The notes under the pieces are model-generated. The model was given only the letters and a program-made list of their open reading frames with translations. It did no database searches and was not told the origin of the DNA. Position numbers and translations under genes: made by a program. From the NCBI GenBank assembly GCA_002421005.1, contig DIJC01000023.1:1-64000 (forward strand): a stretch of 64,000 bases of DNA. The letters are read 5' to 3'. Positions 63,012 through 64,000 of this stretch are shown one piece after another; positions within the stretch are counted from its first letter, which is position 1, and each line of letters begins with the position of its first letter. This DNA is from Enterobacteriaceae bacterium UBA5654 (GTDB taxonomy: Bacteria > Pseudomonadota > Gammaproteobacteria > Enterobacterales > Enterobacteriaceae).

Positions 63012-63722
63012 ATGGCAGCAACTTTTCCGGGCGTTTGCGCCGTGGTTCCGGCAGCCGGTTTTGGCCGCCGTATGCAAACGGAGTGTCCGAAACAATACCT
63101 CTCAATTGGTAACAAAACGATTCTTGAACACGCGGTGGCCGCGCTTCTGGCGCACCCTCGCGTGCAAAACGTGATTATCGCCATTACACCCGGCGACACG
63201 CGTTTTCAGCAATTACCGCTGGCAAATCATCCGCACATCACCGTGGTAGACGGCGGCAGCGAGCGCGCCGATTCCGTCCTTGCTGGGCTTAAAGCCGCAG
63301 GCGACGTTGAATGGGTGCTGGTGCATGACGCCGCGCGTCCCTGCTTGTGTCAGGATGATTTAGACCGTCTGCTGCGTCTGAGTGAAACCAGCCGCGTGGG
63401 CGGCATTCTGGCCGCGCCGGTGCGCGACACCATGAAGCGCGGCGAGCCGGGTAAATCTGCGATCGCCCATACGGTGGACCGCAACGATCTCTGGCACGCC
63501 CTGACGCCGCAATTTTTCCCGCGAGAGCTTCTCACTGCCTGCCTGACGCGCGCGCTCCACGAAGGCGCGACGATCACCGACGAAGCCTCCGCGCTGGAAT
63601 ACTGCGGTTTTCATCCCGAACTGATCCCCGGCCGCGCGGATAATATCAAAGTCACCCGCCCGGAAGATCTGGCGCTCGCCGAATTTTATCTCACCCGCTT
63701 TCATCCTCAGGAGCAGACCTAA
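63012..63722 (+). CDS. ispD: 2-C-methyl-D-erythritol 4-phosphate cytidylyltransferase
   Basis: Third step of the MEP isoprenoid pathway (MEP plus CTP to CDP-ME); 236 residues. The CTP-binding glycine-rich loop VVPAAGFGRRMQTECPKQYL, VHDAARPC and the ILAAPVRDTMK segment are diagnostic. A longer out-of-frame start is excluded. The stop overlaps the ispF start by one base; the ftsB-ispD-ispF order is conserved in enterics. Confidence 0.97.
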   Translation: MAATFPGVCAVVPAAGFGRRMQTECPKQYLSIGNKTILEHAVAALLAHPRVQNVIIAITPGDTRFQQLPLANHPHITVVDGGSERADSVLAGLKAAGDVEWVLVHDAARPCLCQDDLDRLLRLSETSRVGGILAAPVRDTMKRGEPGKSAIAHTVDRNDLWHALTPQFFPRELLTACLTRALHEGATITDEASALEYCGFHPELIPGRADNIKVTRPEDLALAEFYLTRFHPQEQT

Positions 63723-64000
63723 TGCGAATTGGACACGGTTTTGACGTACATGCCTTTGGCGGCCCAGGCCCGATTATCATTGGCGGCGTGCGCGTCCCTT
63801 ACGAACAGGGGCTGCTGGCCCACTCCGACGGCGACGTGGCGCTGCACGCGCTGACCGATGCGCTGCTCGGTGCGGCGGCGCTGGGCGACATCGGCAAACT
63901 GTTCCCCGATACCGATCCGGCGTTTAAAGGTGCGGACAGCCGCGAACTGCTGCGTGAGGCGTGGCGGCGTATCCAGGCGAAAGGTTATACGCTCGGCAAT
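63722..64000 (+). CDS. ispF: 2-C-methyl-D-erythritol 2,4-cyclodiphosphate synthase, 3' end beyond window
   Basis: The first 93 codons are present: MRIGHGFDVHAF with the zinc ligands Asp8 and His10, IIGGVRVPYEQGLLAHSDGDVALHALTDALLGAAALGDIG with the third zinc His, and FPDTDPAFKGADSRELL. It continues past base 64000. It makes the cyclic diphosphate of the MEP pathway. Confidence 0.96.
   Translation, partial: MRIGHGFDVHAFGGPGPIIIGGVRVPYEQGLLAHSDGDVALHALTDALLGAAALGDIGKLFPDTDPAFKGADSRELLREAWRRIQAKGYTLGN

Overview
The window is a chromosomal segment of an enteric gammaproteobacterium (Enterobacteriaceae). Gene order from an initiator-tRNA gene and mltA through gcvA, csrB, relA, pyrG-eno and cysJIH to cysDNC, ftsB and ispDF follows the Escherichia coli map, and the proteins are close to their E. 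coli counterparts. Differences from E. coli K-12 (no fucose cluster between rlmM and xni, no mazEF between relA and mazG, a glycerate kinase after gudD, a PTS/NanE operon between eno and queE, and a cysG gene in front of cysD) suggest a relative such as Enterobacter, Klebsiella, Citrobacter or Cronobacter. I cannot fix the genus from sequence alone.

Layout. 1-8.5 kb: start of an initiator tRNA gene (minus), mltA followed by a five-copy ~108-bp tandem repeat, tcdA/csdE/csdA, lipoprotein ygdI, the sRNA gcvB divergent from gcvA, ygdD, rlmM, xni. 8.5-14.1 kb: sdaCB, ppnN and queF on the minus strand. 14.1-16.9 kb: syd, the sRNA csrB with UvrY-type boxes upstream, yqcC-truC-yqcA. 17.3-22.7 kb: glucarate operon gudP-gudX-gudD plus a glycerate 2-kinase. 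22.7-33.2 kb: barA (minus), rlmD, relA, mazG, pyrG, eno. 33.2-36.5 kb: an RpiR-type regulator divergent from a PTS IICB and a ManNAc-6-P epimerase. 36.5-57.5 kb: queE, CRISPR array 1 (23 repeats), queD, cysJIH, a complete type I-E cas set with cas3 divergent from cas8e-cse2-cas7-cas5-cas6e-cas1-cas2, CRISPR array 2 (50 repeats), iap. 57.7-64 kb: cysG-cysDNC, ygbE, ftsB, ispD and the start of ispF.

The most interesting stretch is the 611-bp gap between divergent cas3 and cas8e. On the minus strand, in what would be the cas3 mRNA leader, lies a degenerate repeat / 21-nt spacer / degenerate repeat (46885-46963). Its spacer partly matches two nearby sites, both preceded by an AAG PAM (47014-47061). 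The seed matches exactly except at position 6, which Cascade does not read. These sites lie between the candidate -10 elements of the two divergent cas promoters. I read this as a crRNA-like regulatory RNA (CreR/CreA type) that would direct Cascade to its own promoters. This is inferred from sequence and untested.

How parts work together: cysJIH and cysG-cysDNC together cover activation and reduction of sulfate to sulfide plus siroheme synthesis for CysI. BarA (with UvrY, not in this window) would activate csrB. QueD, QueE and QueF serve queuosine synthesis. GudP/GudX/GudD and the glycerate kinase form a glucarate route.
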